Part shown: positions 12,705-12,856 of the stretch, one piece after another | Numbering within the stretch: position 1 is the stretch's first letter | Layout of the letters: the number at the start of each line of letters is the position of its first letter | DNA from: JAEMQF01 sp031419715 | GTDB taxonomy: Bacteria; Pseudomonadota; Gammaproteobacteria; Burkholderiales; Burkholderiaceae_C | Length of the DNA: 12,856 nt | Direction of reading: 5' to 3' | Assembly (NCBI GenBank): GCA_031419715.1 | Contig: JANOLJ010000448.1 | Coordinates: 1-12,856 of the forward strand | The notes under the pieces: generated by a model | Told to the model about the DNA's origin: nothing | Databases searched by the model: none | What the model saw: the letters and a program-made list of their open reading frames with translations, nothing else | Made by a program: the position numbers and the translations under genes

Positions 12705-12856
12705 TCAATGGCCCTGCAAAACTCGCCCGAACAGACTGAATAGCCGCTCCCAATGGCGCTCCGCCCCAGCCGGGTTATAGATGCCCGCGCGCAGCGGAAA
12801 CACGAAGCCGTGTTCGGTGCCCGGGTACCACTCGATGCGATGCCGCGTTCCAGCAG
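12705..12856 (-). CDS. Dienelactone hydrolase family protein, C-terminal fragment (cut by window edge)
   Basis: A minus-strand frame is open from the right edge to a TGA at 12707-12705, giving the last 49 residues. It contains RIEWYPGTEHGFVFPLRAGI and then ERHWERLFSLFGRVL. The pattern Y-P-G-x-E-H-G-F with a following amphipathic helix is the C-terminal signature of dienelactone hydrolase/carboxymethylenebutenolidase-like alpha/beta hydrolases; the His is the catalytic base. The start lies outside the window. It converges on the racemase gene with only 29 bp between stops. The ending is intact, so it is partial only because of the window. Confidence 0.75.
   Translation of the reverse strand, partial: AGTRHRIEWYPGTEHGFVFPLRAGIYNPAGAERHWERLFSLFGRVLQGH

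Overview
The window is G+C-rich DNA with tightly packed, mostly minus-strand operons. Family content (five-gene peptide-type ABC importer, FCD-type GntR regulator, hydantoin-racemase-like enzyme, TacAT-type toxin-antitoxin, orphan Rieske protein) and codon use suggest a betaproteobacterium, probably Burkholderiales. That placement is inference; no rRNA or marker gene is present. No complete transposon, integrase, tRNA or CRISPR array was seen.

Layout. Positions 1-139 hold two copies of a 75-bp tandem unit made of nested palindromes. It lies just downstream of a minus-strand dihydrofolate-reductase-fold gene (152-799) that looks less G+C-rich than the rest. Positions 879-2559 carry a two-gene minus-strand operon: a probable Tat-exported Rieske-like protein with an altered cluster motif, then an alpha/beta hydrolase. 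Positions 2700-3550 carry a DUF1778 antitoxin and GNAT toxin pair with a clear promoter and a likely autoregulatory operator.

The main system occupies 3695-12675. Reading on the minus strand from the right, the order is: FCD-type GntR regulator (11772-11101), periplasmic binding protein (10914-9247), permease B (9167-8214), an exactly fitting 53-codon small ORF (8214-8053), permease C (8051-7158), OppF-like ATPase (7093-6065), OppD-like ATPase (6046-5012) and an amidase-signature hydrolase (from about 4912 to 3695). Divergent from the regulator, on the plus strand, is an Asp/Glu/hydantoin racemase (11947-12675). A near-palindromic motif, TTTGTATGCAAAA, occurs between regulator and racemase and again between regulator and binding-protein gene, with a third shorter copy nearer the binding-protein start. 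This is the expected pattern for a local regulator controlling itself, the racemase and the importer. The simplest reading is a regulated uptake and breakdown pathway for an amide-, peptide- or hydantoin-like compound: the importer brings it in, the amidase hydrolyses a C-N bond, and the racemase equilibrates a stereocentre. The substrate cannot be read from sequence.

The right edge (12705-12856) is the C-terminal end of a convergent dienelactone-hydrolase-family gene. No gene-free stretch exceeds 300 bases. Most long plus-strand open frames are antisense shadows caused by high G+C.
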